From: Symbiodinium natans
Lineage: Eukaryota > Sar > Dinophyceae > Suessiales > Symbiodiniaceae
NCBI GenBank assembly: GCA_905221605.1
Contig: CAJNDS010000019.1
Location: 1-64,000, forward strand
Reading direction: 5' to 3'
Length of the DNA: 64,000 bases
Part shown: positions 1-11,077 of the stretch, one piece after another
Layout of the letters: the number at the start of each line of letters is the position of its first letter
Numbering within the stretch: position 1 is the first letter of the stretch
The notes under the pieces: model-generated
Databases searched by the model: none
The model's input: only the letters and a program-made list of their open reading frames with translations
What the model was told of the DNA's origin: nothing
Position numbers and translations under genes: made by a program

Positions 1-600
1 TGAAAGAGGCTCTCTATCTCGTAGCGGGTCATGAAAGATCGTCTCTATCTCTTTGCCGGACATGAGAGAGTCCTCTACCTACCTCTTGTGAAAGAGCTCC
101 CCCACCTCGTAACGTACAAAGACAGAACTCGTCTATCTTTCAATGGGACATGATCCGTCTCTTTGGTTTTGGTTGAGAAAAGCTTCTCTATCCATGAAGC
201 AAACATGAGAGAAGCCGATTGTCTCTAGGCTGCTTATCGCTTCGTAGGAAATGACATAGCTCTTTTACCTTTTGCGAGAGATCAACCCTAATTGAAGGTT
301 TCGAAGGCCTATCCCTGAAATGGAGCGTCGCATAACTCATCAGTCTCTCTCGCTTACGTGAGACAGCATTTATTCTATTTCGTAACAGGTCATCTAAACG
401 CTCTTCTATGCGTTTGTAGAAGTAGAAGAGCTCCTTGCCTCTTGTGCAAAAGCTCCTCCGCATCCTAAAGAGCAATGAGCAAGCTCTTCTATCTCCTCTC
501 TCTTGAATAGGTCATGAGAGGGCTCCCCTCCCTCTGGTTGAGGGAATGACAGAGCTCCTCCGCCCCTTACGAAAGAGCCTTTCTCCTGCTTGAAAAGCTG
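1..600. repeat. degenerate tandem repeat, ~40 bp period
   Basis: The stretch repeats variants of a theme: CTCTATCTC, then a CGTA/GGTCATGA-like word, then AAAGAGCTC. The period drifts around 35-45 bp and copies are well diverged. The 95-codon minus-strand frame at 188-475 crosses many repeat units and has repeat-derived composition, so it is not called a gene. No other feature is seen here. Confidence 0.55.
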
Positions 601-602
601 GA

Positions 603-1087
603 GGAGTAAGGGGGCTTCGACAGCTTAGGGAGCTTACGGGACTTAAGGAGGCTTGGCGGGCTCAGGGGGCCTGGGGAGCTTCGGGGCCTTAGGAAGTGTA
701 GGGGGCTTGGGAGTCTTAGAGAACTTGGGATTCTTAGAGGGCCTGGAGGCCGTAGGAGTCTTTGAGCGTTTAGGGTTTAGAGTTTAGGGTTCAGGGTTTA
801 GGGGAAATGGTTTGTTTAGAGAGGGTGTATTTACATCGTCTGCCTATGAACGTAGCAAACTCGTGACACACATTACTTGCAAAACAGCTTCTTGAAAATT
901 AGAGCGCTAGTACCAAGCCATTGTACACACAACTATATGAAAAATCCTTCCTACATCTTGAAGGCGTCCCTTTCTTTAAGGGATGACTGGGGAAATTAAG
1001 GGAAAGAAAGGGCGATGGTTTCAGCACGAAAGTAAGGGAATAGAAAAGGGAACGCGGTACAGATACACGAAGCCTTAAAGGGATTCG
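603..1087. repeat. direct repeat element, copy 1
   Basis: This copy begins with a G-rich block of cttagggggctt-type words, passes through a short degenerate TTTAGGG tract near 770-805, and ends in an A/G-rich tail around 950-1087. It matches 1285-1770 almost base for base at an offset of 682, rising to 689 after a one-unit (7 bp) telomere-repeat difference. The minus-strand open frame across 899-1174 recurs in part in the second copy but has no recognisable domain. Confidence 0.8.
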
Positions 1088-1284
1088 AGGGGAAATTCTA
1101 GCACTACACAGGGGTTTCAAGGGAAAACTTCCCTGAAACAATCGGGGCCAAAAAAAAGCGCAACAGGGAAACATCAGGGAAATTTTAAGTTACGCTTTGG
1201 GTGGAGGCGTTGCCTGCAGGACAGCTCATGACCGATTGCTTGTAGTCCTGAAATTCTGTCTGCTTGCTCTGCGAAATTGTTTAG

Positions 1285-1770
1285 GGAGTAAGGGGGCTTC
1301 GACAGCTTAGGGAGCTTACGGGACTTAAGGAGGCTTGGCGGGCTCAGGGGGCCTGGGGAGCTTCGGGGCCTTAGGAAGTGTAGGGGGCGTGGGAGTCTTA
1401 GAGAACTTGGGATTCTTAGAGGGCCTGGAGGCCGTAGGAGTCTTTGAGCGTTTAGGGTTTAGGGTTTAGAGTTTAGGGTTCAGGGTTTAGGGAAAATGGT
1501 TTGTTTAGAGAGGGTGTATTTGCATAGTCTGCCTATGAACGTAGCAAACTCGTGACACACATTACATGCAAAACAGCTTCTTGAAAATTAGAGCGCTCGT
1601 ACCAAGCCATTGTACACACAACTATATGAAAAATCCTTCCTACATCTTGAAGGCGTCCCTTTCTTTAAGGGATGAATGGGGAAATTAAGGGAAAGAAAGG
1701 GTGATGGTTTCAGCACGAAAGTAAGGGAATAGAAAAGGGAACGCGATAAAGATGCACGAAGGCTTAAAGA
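1285..1770. repeat. direct repeat element, copy 2
   Basis: This is a near-identical second copy of 603-1087, with one extra TTTAGGG near 1450. It passes without a gap into the hairpin satellite at about 1770-1800, where the words agaggcccaga and aattaaagaaatt begin. The intervening 1180-1284 is unique sequence with nothing recognisable in it. Confidence 0.8.
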
Positions 1771-1779
1771 GGCCCAGAA

Positions 1780-4700
1780 AATCAAGAAATTAAAGAGGAT
1801 GGTTAATTGCTTGAATTTCTCTAATTTCTCACAGAGAGGCTTAGCAATTAAAAAGCCAGAGAAATTAGTTAATTTCATTACTTTCTTTAATTTCTTTTAG
1901 TTAGTCTCGCAACCCCACGCGGCTACCGGATGTTTTTTGTTAATTTCTTTAATTTCTCACAGAGAGGCCTAGAAAATAAAGAAATTACAAAAATTAATTA
2001 CCCGGCTCACGGGATTAGTTTAAATAAAAGAAATTAATGAAATTGATCAAATTAAAGAAATTGATTAATGTATTTAGTTTCTGTGATTTCTCACAGATAG
2101 GCTCTGAAAGTAGAGAAACTACAGAAATTAATTTCATTAATTTCTCACAGAGAGGCCCAGAAATTAAAGAAATTAATGACATTAATTAATTTCTTTAATT
2201 TCTTTAATTTCTCACATAGAGGCCCAGAAATTCGAGAAATTAAAGAAATTAACTAATTTCATTAATTTCTTTAATTTCTTTAATTTCTTTAATTTCTTTT
2301 AACTAGTCTCGCAAGCCCGAAGGGCTACCGGAATCTATTTCTTTAATTTCTTTAATTTCGCACAGAGATGCCCATAAACTAAAGAAATTAAAGAAATTAA
2401 AGAAATTAATTGGGGGAGCCCCCCCGGCTCACGGGACTAATTTAAATAAATTAAAGAAATTAATGAAATTAATGAAATTAAAGAAATTAATTAATTTCTT
2501 TAATTTCTTTAATTTCGCACAGAGAGGCCCAGAAATTAAAGAAATTAATGAAATTGATTGATTTCTTTAATTTCTTTAATTTCGCACAGAGAGGCCCAGA
2601 AATTAAAGAAATTAATGAAATTAGTTAATTTCTTTAATTTCTTTAATTTCTCATAGAGAGGCCCAGAAATTAAAGAAATTAAAGAAATTAATTAATTTCA
2701 TTAATTTCTTTAATTTCTTTAATTTCATTAATTTCTTTTAATTAGTCTCGCAAGCCCGAAGGGCTACCGGAATTAATTTCTTTAATTTCTTTAATTTCTC
2801 ACAGAGAGGCCCAGAAATTAAAGAAATTAAAGAAATTAATTGGGTAGCCCCCCCGGCTCACGGGACTAATTAAAATAAATTAAAGAAATTAATGAAATTA
2901 ATGAAATTAAAGAAATTAATTAATTTCTTTAATTTCTTTAATTTCGCACAGAGAGGCCCAGAAATTAAAGAAATTAATGAAATTAATTAATTTCTTTAAT
3001 TTCTTTAATTTCTCACAGAGAGGCCCAGAAATTAAAGAAATTAATGAAATTAATTGATTTCTTTAATTTCTTTAATTTCTCACAGAGAGGCCCAGAAATT
3101 AAAGAAATTAAAGAAATTAATTAATTTCATTAATTTCTTTAATTTCTTTAATTTCTTTAATTTCTTTTAATTAGTCTCGCAAGCCCGAAGGGCTACCGGA
3201 ATTAATTTCTTTAATTTCTTTAATTTCTCACAGAGAGGCACAGAAACTAAAGAAATTAAAGAAATTAATTGGGGTAGCCCCCCCGGCTCACGGGTCTAAT
3301 TAAAATGAATTAAAGAAATTAATGAAATTAATGAAATTAAAGAAATTAATTAATTTCTTTAATTTCGCACAGAGAGGCCCAGAAATTAAAGAAATTAATG
3401 AAATTATTTAATTTCTTTAATTTCTCACGGAGAGGCCCAGAAATTCAAGAAATTCAAGAAATTAATTAATTTCTTTAATTTCTCACAGAGAGGCCCAGAA
3501 ATTAAAGAAATTAAAGAAATTAATTGGGGGGCCCCCCCCCCGGCTCACGGGACTAATTAAAATAAATTAAAGAAATTAATGAAATTAATGAAATTAAAGA
3601 AAATAATTGATTTCTTTAATTTCTTTAATTTCGCACAGAGAGGCCCAGAAATTAAAGAAATTAATGAAATTAATTAATTTCTTTAATTTCTTTAATTTCT
3701 CACAGAGAGGCCCCGAAATTAAAGAAATTAATGAAATTAATTAATTTCTTTAATTTCTTTAATTTTTCACAGAGAGGCCCAGAAATTAAAGAAATTAAAG
3801 AAATTAATTAGTTTCATTAATTTCTTTAATTTCATTAATTTCTGTTAATTAGTCTCGCAAGCCCGAAGGGCTACCGGTATTAATTTCTTTAATTTCTTTA
3901 ATTTCTCACAGAGAGGCCCAGAAATTAAAGAAATTAAAGAAATTAATTGGGGTAGCCCCCCCGGCTCACGGGACTAATTAAAATAAATTAAAGAAATTAA
4001 TGAAATTAATGAAATTAAAGAAATTAAAGAAATAATTAATTTCTTTAATTTCTTTAATTTCGCACAGAGAGGCCCAGAAATTAAAGAAATTAATGAAATT
4101 AATTAATTTCTTTAATTTCTTTAATTTCTCACAGAGAGGCCCAGAAATTAAAGAAATTAATGAAATTAATTAATTTCTTTAATTTCTTTAATTTCTCACA
4201 GAGAGGCACAGAAATTAAAGAAATTAAAGAAATTAATTGGGGGGCCCCCCCCGGCTCACGGGACTAATTAAAATAAATTAAAGAAATTAATGAAATTAAT
4301 GAAATTAAAGAAATTAATTAATTTCTTTAATTTCTTTAATTTCGCACAGAGAGGCCCAGAAATTAAAGAAATTAATGAAATTAATTAATTTCTTTAATTT
4401 CTTTAATTTCTCACAGAGAGGCCCAGAAATTAAAGAAATTAATGAAATTAATTAATTTCTTTAATTTCTTTAATTTCTCACAGAGAGGCCCAGAAATTAA
4501 AGAAATTAAAGAAATTAATTAATTTCATTAATTTCTTTAATTTCTTTAATTTCTTTAATTTTTAATTTCTTTTAATTAGTCTCGCAAGCCCGAAGGGCTA
4601 CCGGAATTAATTTCTTTAATTTCTTTAATTTCTCACAGAGAGGCACAGAAATTAAAGAAATTAAAGAAATTAATTGGGGGGGGCCCCCCGGCTCACGGGA

Positions 4701-5320
4701 CTAATTAAAATAAATTAAAGAAATTAATGAAATTAATGAAATTAAAGAAATTAATTAATTTCTCTTTAATTTCGCACAGAGAGGCCCAGAAATTAAAGAA
4801 ATTAATGAAATTAATTAATTTCTTTAATTTCTTTAATTTCTCACAGAGAGGCCCAGAAATTAAAGAAATTAATGAAATTAATTAATTTCTTTAATTTCTT
4901 TAATTTCTCACAGAGAGGCCCAGAAATTAAAGAAATTAAAGAAATTAATTAATTTCATTAATTTCTTTAATTAATTTCTTTAATTTCTTTAATTTCATTA
5001 ATTTCTTTTAATTAGTCTCGCAAGCCCGAAGGGCTACCGGAATTAATTTCTTTAATTTCTTTAATTTCTCACAGAGAGGCCCAGAAATTAAAGAAATTAA
5101 AGAAATTAATTGGGGGAGCCCCCCCGGCTCACGGGACTAATTAAAATAAATTAAAGAAATTAATGAAATTAAAGAAATAATTAATTTCATTAATTTCTTT
5201 AATTTCGCACAGAGAGGCCCAGAAATTAAAGAAATTAATGAAATTAATTAATTTCTTTAATTTCATTTATTTCCCTAAGAGAGCCCCAGAAATTAAAGAA
5301 ATTAAAGAAATTAATAGGTA
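1780..5320. repeat. AT-rich hairpin satellite with alternating GC-rich modules
   Basis: The core is AATTTCTTTAATTTC and its reverse complement arranged as arms around a conserved loop CACAGAGAGGCCC. About thirty such loops occur, often 65-72 bp apart. Two further GC-rich modules are embedded. F (TCTCGCAAGCCCGAAGGGCT) starts near 1901, 2301, 2741, 3171, 3848, 4575 and 5012. R (AGCC, C-run, GGCTCACGGGACTAAT) starts near 1999, 2411, 2841, 3271, 3526, 3949, 4239, 4676 and 5111. R aligns with the reverse complement of F, so it is the same module inverted. The higher-order unit is about 430 bp, with two longer units of about 680-730 bp. The DNA is stop-rich and non-coding. A structural or centromere-like role is possible but not shown. 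Confidence 0.9.
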
Positions 5321-5380
5321 AATAAATTAAATTCCTCATACAAGTGATATACGTGAAATGGACCCAAAAGGTCCCTCTCA

Positions 5381-5508
5381 CATATATATATATATATATA
5401 TTACTACATGATTACATTCTTACTGTAGAACATATAAGATCTAGCAAACGTATATATATATATATATATATATGCGCATATGCATAGTACACTATATATA
5501 TATATATT
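5381..5508. repeat. TA microsatellite cluster
   Basis: Three alternating TA tracts lie at about 5381-5402, 5451-5473 and 5490-5508 in AT-rich sequence just after the satellite ends. Confidence 0.85.
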
Positions 5509-5519
5509 GCATGACATAA

Positions 5520-6290
5520 ATTTTCAAATAAAAGATGTAATGTATAGAATCTATCATCTGTTAAGAAGTCGAGAGCAGATCGACACCTGGGAAGCCTAGG
5601 GGTGGCCCAGGCACAGCCGCCATCGCCTTGTTTAGTCAGCTGGCGCCTGAATCTGCAAAAAACATGCGTGCCTGGTTTGGGGTTTAGGGTTTAGGGTAAG
5701 GGGTCAGGGAGTCTGGAATTCTGAATAAGCAGTTTCTGCAGTCCTGTCAAGCTGGCAGCTGGAAAGATGAAGAGCAGTTGGACGTGCTGCCGGTGGAAGG
5801 GGTACAGCTGCTCACGCCCGCAGCTGGCTCACGCAGCACACAGAGCATTTCTACATGGCATCTGCACATGACACCTCCTTGATATCCCATGCTGATGCTG
5901 TTGCCTGCAGCCCTAGCATCCCTGCAAGTTCGTACCCTCTTTAAAGGTCGTTCAAGATGTCGCCGCTGACGCCGGCGCCTGGTGAACGGCTGTAGCTGAA
6001 AGACGCGAGGATGTCGGAACGTGTTGTAGCCGGCAGAGAGTTGCCCGGAGCTAGTGAACCTTAAAATTGGGGTCATATACCCTACACTACTAAGTACTAT
6101 AATTCCTATTGAGGTATATCAAGAGCACGTGCATTTGATCCAGGGTTTTGATCGAGCAAAATCGAGCATTTGTTGTGAAGTCGCAGTCTGCGCTCGTGTG
6201 TTGTGAAGTCATGCGGGTGTGTTCAGCCACTTGCTGCCGCGTCAGCATTGCCAGCGCAGTGAGTTGACATATTACCCCCTAAACATGGCC
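5520..6290. other. intergenic stretch, no supported gene
   Basis: Mixed-composition sequence with a single TTTAGGG pair near 5681-5696. A 109-codon minus-strand frame at 5747-6076 shows no domain or homology to other parts of the window. Homology to the gene-family units starts only at about 6290, at the block containing gactattagggtcc. Confidence 0.4.
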
Positions 6291-7125
6291 CTTTGACACT
6301 CATGTTTGACTATTAGGGTCCTTATTCGGGTCCTGATTCAGGGGTTGGGGGAAACAAGCAACCCTTGTTCTAGACACTTGAAGCCTAAGCCCAAAACCCT
6401 GTGAACGCTGAAGCCTAATCCCCTGGAAGAAGCAAGCTTCAGCCAAGAGCCAGCTACAGACCCAGGCGCCGGCGCCTCTCGCCGTTGCTCTCGGCGACTT
6501 CGCAGACATGCAAGGTGAATCTGCCCGTGGGGGGTGGTGGGGGGAGGGGGGGGGTTGTTAGGCGGTTGGGGTTTTCGAGCTTTGGGTTGATCCTTTACCT
6601 GGGTTTTGAGGGTTAATTTTTCGGCTTGAGACTTCAGGCTAGTCTTCAGGGTCTACAGCCAGCCTCGGGCGTTTTCCTCGCTCTTGTAGGGCAATGTTAG
6701 ACAACTGGAAATGCTTGCAAGAAGAGTGACCTTAGCAAATAAATACATGTTGCATCTTTCTGTGCAACCTCAGCAAAGGAATTCGTCGTTATGGCGCGGC
6801 AACACACATCAGAGTAGAGTGACAATAGCGATGGCAGCCGGAAGAGGTTAGTTAGGGTTTAGGGTGTGGTGTTTCATGGGGCTGAAGGTAGCGAGAGTTT
6901 CTTGCAGCGTCTGCGGCTCAGCCACACAGAGCGGGCAACATATCTTGAACTGCAGGTTAGGGCTGTTTACCTTTGGGTCTCATCTCAGAACAGCTATAGA
7001 TCCCATCGCCGGGGCCAGTGTGGGCCAGCCACCCTGAAACCGAGATTCCATTCCAAGGGGTTCTTGCGTTTTTAGAGTCACGACGAGTGCCACACAGAGC
7101 TCCACTCATTTGGGATTCTAACGCC
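6291..7125 (+). other. 5' flank and exon-like blocks of unit 1
   Basis: This is the upstream half of the first family unit. An exon-A-like block at about 6430-6514 ends in a GTGAAT donor-like site. It carries the KKQASAK reading found at the same place in other units, but the usual ATG is CAG here. A poly-G run at 6539-6553 and an intron-like TTTAGGG stretch follow. At 6790-7060 lies a diverged middle-exon block (reading LQRLRLSHTERA, then YLELQ) ending at a GTTAGG site. A two-base insertion (CACACAG) near 7091-7098 breaks the frame leading into the main coding block. The unit resembles the diverged copies near 45 kb more than the array core in this part. Confidence 0.4.
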
Positions 7126-7822
7126 ATGAGGCCCTGCGAAAGGGCCGCTTGCCGCCACTGCGGGCTTCGAGTGGGACTCTTCGGAGTAAACGGGTTCGGC
7201 GTTGCGCGGCGCTGGCACGAGGCACGCTGCTCTTCCCGCTCCACCCCCATTGCCGCCTGTCAAGCTGGAACCGCACCAGAAGAGACAGCGCCTCCTGAGA
7301 TGGCCACGGGCAGAGACCTTCTGCCGCATGTGGACCGGCAAGTGGACATGCAAAACCTCTCAGTGGAGACGATGATACAGACGCTGTACATGACCAGAGA
7401 GGACCTCCTCGAACTGCACGCGCTGAACCCGGAGCTATGCCGGGAAGTCTTGAAGTATGTGGTGGTGACCTGGCGCCCCGGGGCCTTCTCCGGAGCCCCG
7501 CTGCGCCCAGCCTTGGGGCTGGGTCCGGGTCGTGACGACGCCACCGTCCTCAGACACTCAAAAGACACGCTCTGCTCACAAATGTCTCGGAGCGCGGGCA
7601 CTTTGGCCCTAATTTAGGGCCAAAGTGCCCGCGCTCCGAGACATTTGTGAGCAGAGCGTGTCTTTTGAGTGCTTGGACAACCAGTTTGTCAAGTCCGCTC
7701 AATTTGACGACATGGTGGATTGTGGCGAGGACCTGCGTGAGGTCGCTCTCGAAAGATGCCTGCAGCTTCAGCAGGTAGCGTGCCGACTGGCGTCTGGGGT
7801 AACAAGCCGCCGGGGTGGTTAA
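7126..7822 (+). pseudogene. unit 1 copy of the Cys/His-cluster family, split by a foldback
   Basis: The ATG at 7126 opens a frame matching residues 1-143 of the intact family (MRPCERAAC, the Cys/His cluster, then WRPGAFSGAP). After RDDATV it enters an inverted copy of downstream coding sequence and stops at 7617, giving 163 codons. The lost C-terminal part resumes in another frame from about 7619 to 7822 (ICEQSVSFECLDNQ, then a stop). The frame difference and 61 extra bases mean no continuous full-length product. The copies at 19667 and 32293 carry the same lesion, so it was inherited by duplication. The first 163 codons could still be translated. The distal exon candidate after it lacks the usual stop (see the fusion finding). 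Confidence 0.7.
7555..7671. repeat. perfect 58 bp inverted repeat inside the coding block
   Basis: The left arm at 7555-7612 is the exact reverse complement of the right arm at 7614-7671, with a single T at 7613 as centre. The right arm is the native coding sequence. The left arm is an inserted inverted copy. The tight loop and perfect arms fit a template-switch event. Confidence 0.95.
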
Positions 7823-9463
7823 AGCACCCAAGTCGCCCACGTTGTCCAAGACATCTGACGGGAGTTTCACCGGACAATTTCCGTAAGCACTGAACAAATA
7901 CCGCGCTAAGGGAAATTGCAGGAGCAGCATGTACTAAGCAGGCCCTGCACTCCAGCCGTGGCAAAAGCCCTAAGTCCCCAAACGGTCCCTACGGAAAGGG
8001 CTCTGGGCGCGCTGGGTCCTGGTCCCTCGAAGAAACAAGCTTCAGCCAAGCGACAGCTACACGAAGCAGGCGCCGGCGTCTCTGTCGCTCTCGGCGACTT
8101 CGCATGCGCGCCAGGTGAATCTTCCCATTTAGGGTTGCGGAAGTTCGGGGAGGGGCCGGGGGGGGGGGGGGGGCGGGGTTAGGCAGTTTAGGCTTTGGGG
8201 TGAGGACTAAAGTTTCGGCTTAAGGTTTTGAGGGTTTGGGTGCGTAGCCTTGAGGTTCTGCTGCCGGCCTCGGGGATGGGGGACTATGTAGGCTAGGCTT
8301 CGAAAGGGCACCCCCCCCAAACAAAGCACGTTTCCACTTGAACCCGTGCCCAGGAACCCTTTGAATTCCTGAGCTCCCAACCCCAGGTCGGTTTAGGAGG
8401 GTTTAGGGTTTAAGGTTTAGCGTTTAGGGTTTAGGGTGATTATCCCGACGAGGCCCCTGTGAGCCATCGAGCTCGACCACCCAGCCTCAAATTCCAAACC
8501 CCTACACCCCAACAAAAACTCTACCCTCAGGCCTAAGCACTCAGCCCTGAACCCTAAACCCTAGACCCCAACCCTGAACCCTAAACCCTCAAGCCCCCTG
8601 TAACTTGAAATTATTCAAAAAACCCAAAAAACGAAACTCCTCGAAACTCCTCGAAACTTTCCCCGGACCTGAACCCTGAATAATTTCAATAAACCCTAAA
8701 TCCTAAATCCTAAATCCTAAACCCCAAACCCCAAACCCCAAACCCCAAACCCCAAACCCCAAACCCCAACCCTGAACCCTAAACCCTAAATCCTAAATCC
8801 TAAACCCCAAACCCCAAACCCCAAACCCTGCCTGAACCATCTGAACCTTTGAACCCTACCTCCAGCATCGGATCGTTGTGGGTCGCCCGGGGTGCCATCG
8901 CTGCGCCGTTCAGTCAGCGGCCGAGGGGGTGTGGGTTTAGGGTTGAGGCTAAAAGGGCTTAGGTTTTGGCGGTTGTGGGGTCTAGGTTTGGGCGGTTTGG
9001 GGGTTTTAGGGTTTATGAAGCATAACCCGCTTAGGCTTGTAATAGCATGTTGTGAGGGAATTTGTGCTTATAGGTGTTGAGGTGTACCCCAGAAGCCCTA
9101 TAACCTCATTCGTACGTAAGCCCGAACGAGTTTGGGGTTAAGGTATAAAAACCAAATCCTAATCTCGGGTTCTCTATACAAGGAGCCAGAAGCCCGGAAC
9201 CCTAAACCCCAGCTTACGGGTCCAGTTTTGTGTCTCGGGTGCTTTTTTATCAATATGGAGCCCAACAATGTTCCCTAAACTGCACCGAAAGGCCCTTGAA
9301 AAGCCCTGATATCGGGGGGTGTCCCGTTTTGGCGAGGGGCCTTGATACAAGGGCGCGTATGCTCGGAAATCGGGATCCCTTTCTTCCGGGCAGGAATCCT
9401 AGAAGCTTCCCTTAGCCCTTGGCTGGGCTTAGGAGTTTAGGGGTTAGGGGTCCAATCGGCAAG

Positions 9464-9535
9464 GTCGACCTTGTCCGACAGAAGCCGGTGATGCAGGCGC
9501 TGGGCTACTCGAAAGATCAGGAGCTTCGGCTTAGA
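9464..9535 (+). other. conserved exon-like block in array units
   Basis: The frame reads VDLVRQKPVMQALGYSKDQE and continues a few codons. It recurs in units 2-11. In unit 11 the third base changes AAA to AAG silently while P becomes Q and Q becomes E. Unit 3 lost one base just ahead of it (near 12706). The composition is more coding-like than the surrounding TTTAGGG-derived DNA, but borders are not clear. No family is recognised. Confidence 0.22.
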
Positions 9536-10441
9536 TGTGGGCTAGCAGCTTTTTTATGTTTTGGGCTTAGAGGGTTTTGGGTGCGGACTTTTTGGTTCAG
9601 GGTTTGTCAGGGCTTTTGGGGGTTTAGGCAGCTCCTGGGGATGTTCGCTATCTGTGTCCCTGCTGCAGGGCCGGATAGGGTTTTATTTTAGCAGATGTTC
9701 TGGGGCTTTTCAGAGGCTTTACCAACAGGGGCTGAAAGTACAGGGTGCAGCAAGTACCCTCAGTGAAGGAGCTTGGCCTGAGCCCTTAAGAGCATTTACA
9801 GGTGTCGCGGCTCCTTTCTGGTTGTTGGAGATTGTCTGTTGTGATGGTTGTACCGAGCTCCTTGCTTCGGAAGCCTTGATTGCAATGTCAATATCCCTCC
9901 AAATCGGCCTCCGCCTGCTAGCCAGTGCAATTCCCAAAGGCGAATCCCTACCGTGCTGAACCTTGAAGCACAAACCTTATCAACCCTATAGAGCCCTCAA
10001 CCGTACATACCGTACACCCTGTGTGCAGGTGCAGCCGGCCCGTTCCCGTTGGCAGCCTTGTCCTTCGGACCGTACTGAGGCATAGCTGCAGCCTGGACCT
10101 CACGGTGCTAATTGTCATGCTTCAAGATTCATTCAGCCCTCAACCCTGAACCTTTCTGGATTTCGGGTGTTTGCAGTAGAAAGCAGCTCCACAACTATGC
10201 AAGCCATGTCGAGCTTACGCAGCGTCTGCGGCTCAGCCACACAGAGCGGGCAACATAGTATCTTGAACCGCAGGTTAGGGCTGTTTACCTTTGGGTCTCA
10301 GCTCAGAACAGCTATAGATCCCATCGCCGGGGCCAGTGTGGGCCAGCCACCCTGAAACCGAGATTCCATTCCAAGGGGTTCTTGCGTTTTTAGAGTCACG
10401 ACGAGGGCCACAGAGCTCCACTCATTTGGGATTCTAGCGCC

Positions 10442-11077
10442 ATGAGGCCCTGCGAAAGGGCCGCTTGCCCCCACTGCGGGCTTCGAGTGGGACTCCTCGG
10501 AGTAAACGGGTTCGGCGTTGCGCGGCGCTGGCACGAGGCACGCTGCTCTTCCCGCTCCACCCCCATTGCCGCCTGTCAAGCTGCAACCCCGCCAGAAGAG
10601 ACAGCGCCTCCTGAGACGGCCACGGGCAGAGACCTTCTGCCGCATGTGGACCGGCAAGTGGACATGCAAAACCTCTCAGTGGAGACGATGATACAGACGC
10701 TGTACATGGCCAGAGAGGACCTCCTCGAACTGCACGCGCTGAACCCGGAGCTATGCCGGGAAGTCTTGAAGTATGTGGTGGTGACCTGGCGCCCCGGGGC
10801 CTTCTCCGGAGCCCCGCTGCGCCCAGCCTTGGGGCTGGGTCCGGGTCGTGACGACGCCACCGTCGTCGTTAGGGCCTTTGTGCCCGCCCTCCGAGCCATT
10901 TGTGAGCAGCACGTGTCCCTAGAGTGCCTGGACAACCAACTTGTCAAGTCCGCGCAATATGACGAGATGCTGGACTGTGGCGAGGACCTGCGTGAGGTCG
11001 CTTTGCAGAGATGCCTGCAGCTTCAGCAGGTAGCGTGCCGACTGGCGTCTGGGGTAGCAAGCCGCGGGGGTGGTTAA
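10442..11077 (+). CDS. unrecognised 211-residue protein with N-terminal Cys/His cluster, unit 2 (family description)
   Basis: Function unknown. Residues 1-35 hold Cys9-x2-Cys12-x18-His31-x3-Cys35, with another Cys at 4. This resembles a C2HC zinc-binding knuckle, though with a longer loop than the usual C-x2-C-x12-H-x3-C. Residues 36-63 are a Pro/Ala/Glu linker. Residues 64-118 look helical (VETMIQTLYMAREDLLELHA, then REVLKYVVVTW). Then comes a Gly/Pro segment WRPGAFSGAPLRPALG and a helical C-terminal part (CLDNQLVKSAQYDEM, GEDLREVALQRCLQLQQ) ending in ASRGGG. ATG is chosen for its GCCATGA context, kept in all intact copies. Divergent paralogues differ by whole codons and conservative substitutions, which supports coding. 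Splice-like borders (TTTTTAG 48 bases upstream; CAG/GTAGCG at 11029/11030; TTGCAG at 11176) suggest it may be an internal exon joined to 11177-11254. This copy uniquely has MAREDL where others have MTREDL, and GLLG like the copies at 43.7 and 45.4 kb. Confidence 0.6.
   Translation: MRPCERAACPHCGLRVGLLGVNGFGVARRWHEARCSSRSTPIAACQAATPPEETAPPETATGRDLLPHVDRQVDMQNLSVETMIQTLYMAREDLLELHALNPELCREVLKYVVVTWRPGAFSGAPLRPALGLGPGRDDATVVVRAFVPALRAICEQHVSLECLDNQLVKSAQYDEMLDCGEDLREVALQRCLQLQQVACRLASGVASRGGG

Noticed and set aside
1780-5320. CRISPR-like regular array
   Set aside because: The intervals are themselves repeated and palindromic, not unique spacers, no cas genes are present, and the context is eukaryotic.
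9719-9973. 84-codon minus-strand frame (MCFKVQHGRD) and opposite plus frame (LLASEALIAMSISLQIGLRL)
   Set aside because: Both strands are open and unit 3 has a deletion through it. It may be exonic on the plus strand, but no border or diverged paralogue allows a call.
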